This document shows, one piece after another, positions 5,872 through 6,094 of a DNA stretch of 6,094 nucleotides. Position 1 is the first letter of the stretch, and each line of letters begins with the position of its first letter. The notes under the pieces were generated by a model. It was not told the origin of the DNA. It worked only from the letters and a program-made list of their open reading frames with translations, and made no database searches. The stretch is taken from NCBI GenBank assembly GCA_046765875.1, contig JBKPSJ010000367.1:1-6094 (forward strand). Direction: 5' to 3'. A program made the translations under genes and the position numbers. The DNA comes from DASRHY01 sp046765875 (GTDB lineage Bacteria > Actinomycetota > Actinomycetes > Propionibacteriales > Kribbellaceae).

Positions 5872-6094
5872 TGAATCTGCTGGACGATTCCTGGCGCGAG
5901 TGTCCCGGTGGTCCCGGTGTGAACATCAACCTGGAACGGGCAGAGGCGGACTGCCCGGGGTGCGGGTCCACGTTCACGACCCTCGCCAGTGACCCGTCCT
6001 TCCCTCGTCACTTCGTGGACCCCGATGGTCGGGTGGTGGTGTTCACGCCCATGAGTGAGCGTGGTGAACGGCTCCGCGAGCTGCGGACCCAGCT
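5871..6094 (+). CDS. Partial hypothetical protein with CPGC knuckle (3' end outside window)
   Basis: An open frame that runs off the window after 74 complete codons without a stop. The translation begins MNLLDDSWRECPGGPGVNIN and has C11 and a CPGC knuckle at residues 28-31, followed by STFTTLASD, H47 (PRHFVD) and a hydrophobic RVVVFTP segment; the visible end is charged and helix-like (SERGERLRELRTQ). CPGC with additional Cys/His suggests a small zinc-ribbon, but a second CxxC pair is not seen within the window. The ATG overlaps the previous TGA by one base. A competing frame from the ATG at 5864 (42 codons, ending at 5992) gives an Arg/Gly-rich product and is less convincing. No function can be assigned. 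Confidence 0.65.
   Translation, partial: MNLLDDSWRECPGGPGVNINLERAEADCPGCGSTFTTLASDPSFPRHFVDPDGRVVVFTPMSERGERLRELRTQ

Noticed and set aside
5864..5992. 42-codon frame MSDESAG... overlapping the last gene
   Set aside because: Its product is Arg/Gly-rich; the alternative frame from 5871 has a CPGC motif, a better-placed ribosome site, and stays open to the window end.
1..6094. tRNA genes, CRISPR arrays, insertion sequences, attachment sites or an origin
   Set aside because: No cloverleaf, regular direct repeats, transposase motifs or iterated AT-rich sites were seen on either strand by eye; coding density leaves almost no room.

Overview
The window looks like a piece of an actinobacteriophage (or related prophage/plasmid) genome, from its DNA-replication module. 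The base composition is high-GC with a strong G/C preference at third codon positions. All genes are on the + strand and tightly packed: five of the eight junctions overlap by 1 to 14 bases, and the longest gap is 16 bases. GTG starts are common. The recognisable genes form a phage-style replication set. No ribosomal, metabolic, structural or packaging gene is visible, so the phage assignment is an inference from architecture. I cannot name the phage or host genus; an actinobacterial host is suggested by GC content and by a possible leaderless promoter.

Layout. Bases 3-704: a DnaC/IstB-like helicase-loader homologue whose Walker A loop is degenerate. 694-1134: a 146-residue protein of unknown function. 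1131-2429: a DnaB-type replicative helicase with intact motifs. 2416-3354: a short DnaG-type primase with a CHC2 zinc ribbon and a TOPRIM catalytic centre but no helicase-binding tail. 3351-3518: a 55-residue Cys/His-rich microprotein. 3515-5098: an SNF2-type superfamily 2 helicase/translocase. After a 16-base gap with a promoter-like sequence come 5115-5540 (unknown, charged, helical), 5542-5871 (unknown, with a faint P-loop-ATPase-like start) and 5871 to the window end (a partial gene with a CPGC knuckle).

How they may work together. The loader homologue, DnaB helicase and DnaG primase would form a phage primosome: helicase delivery, unwinding and primer synthesis. The SNF2-like enzyme could remodel forks, recombination intermediates or DNA-bound proteins. 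Gene junctions at 1131, 3351 and 3515 are 4-base GTGA overlaps, suggesting translational coupling across one long message. The gene at 5115 has no visible Shine-Dalgarno and may start a new, leaderless transcript. No tRNA, rRNA, CRISPR array, insertion sequence or convincing terminator was seen. No stretch over 300 bases lacks a gene.
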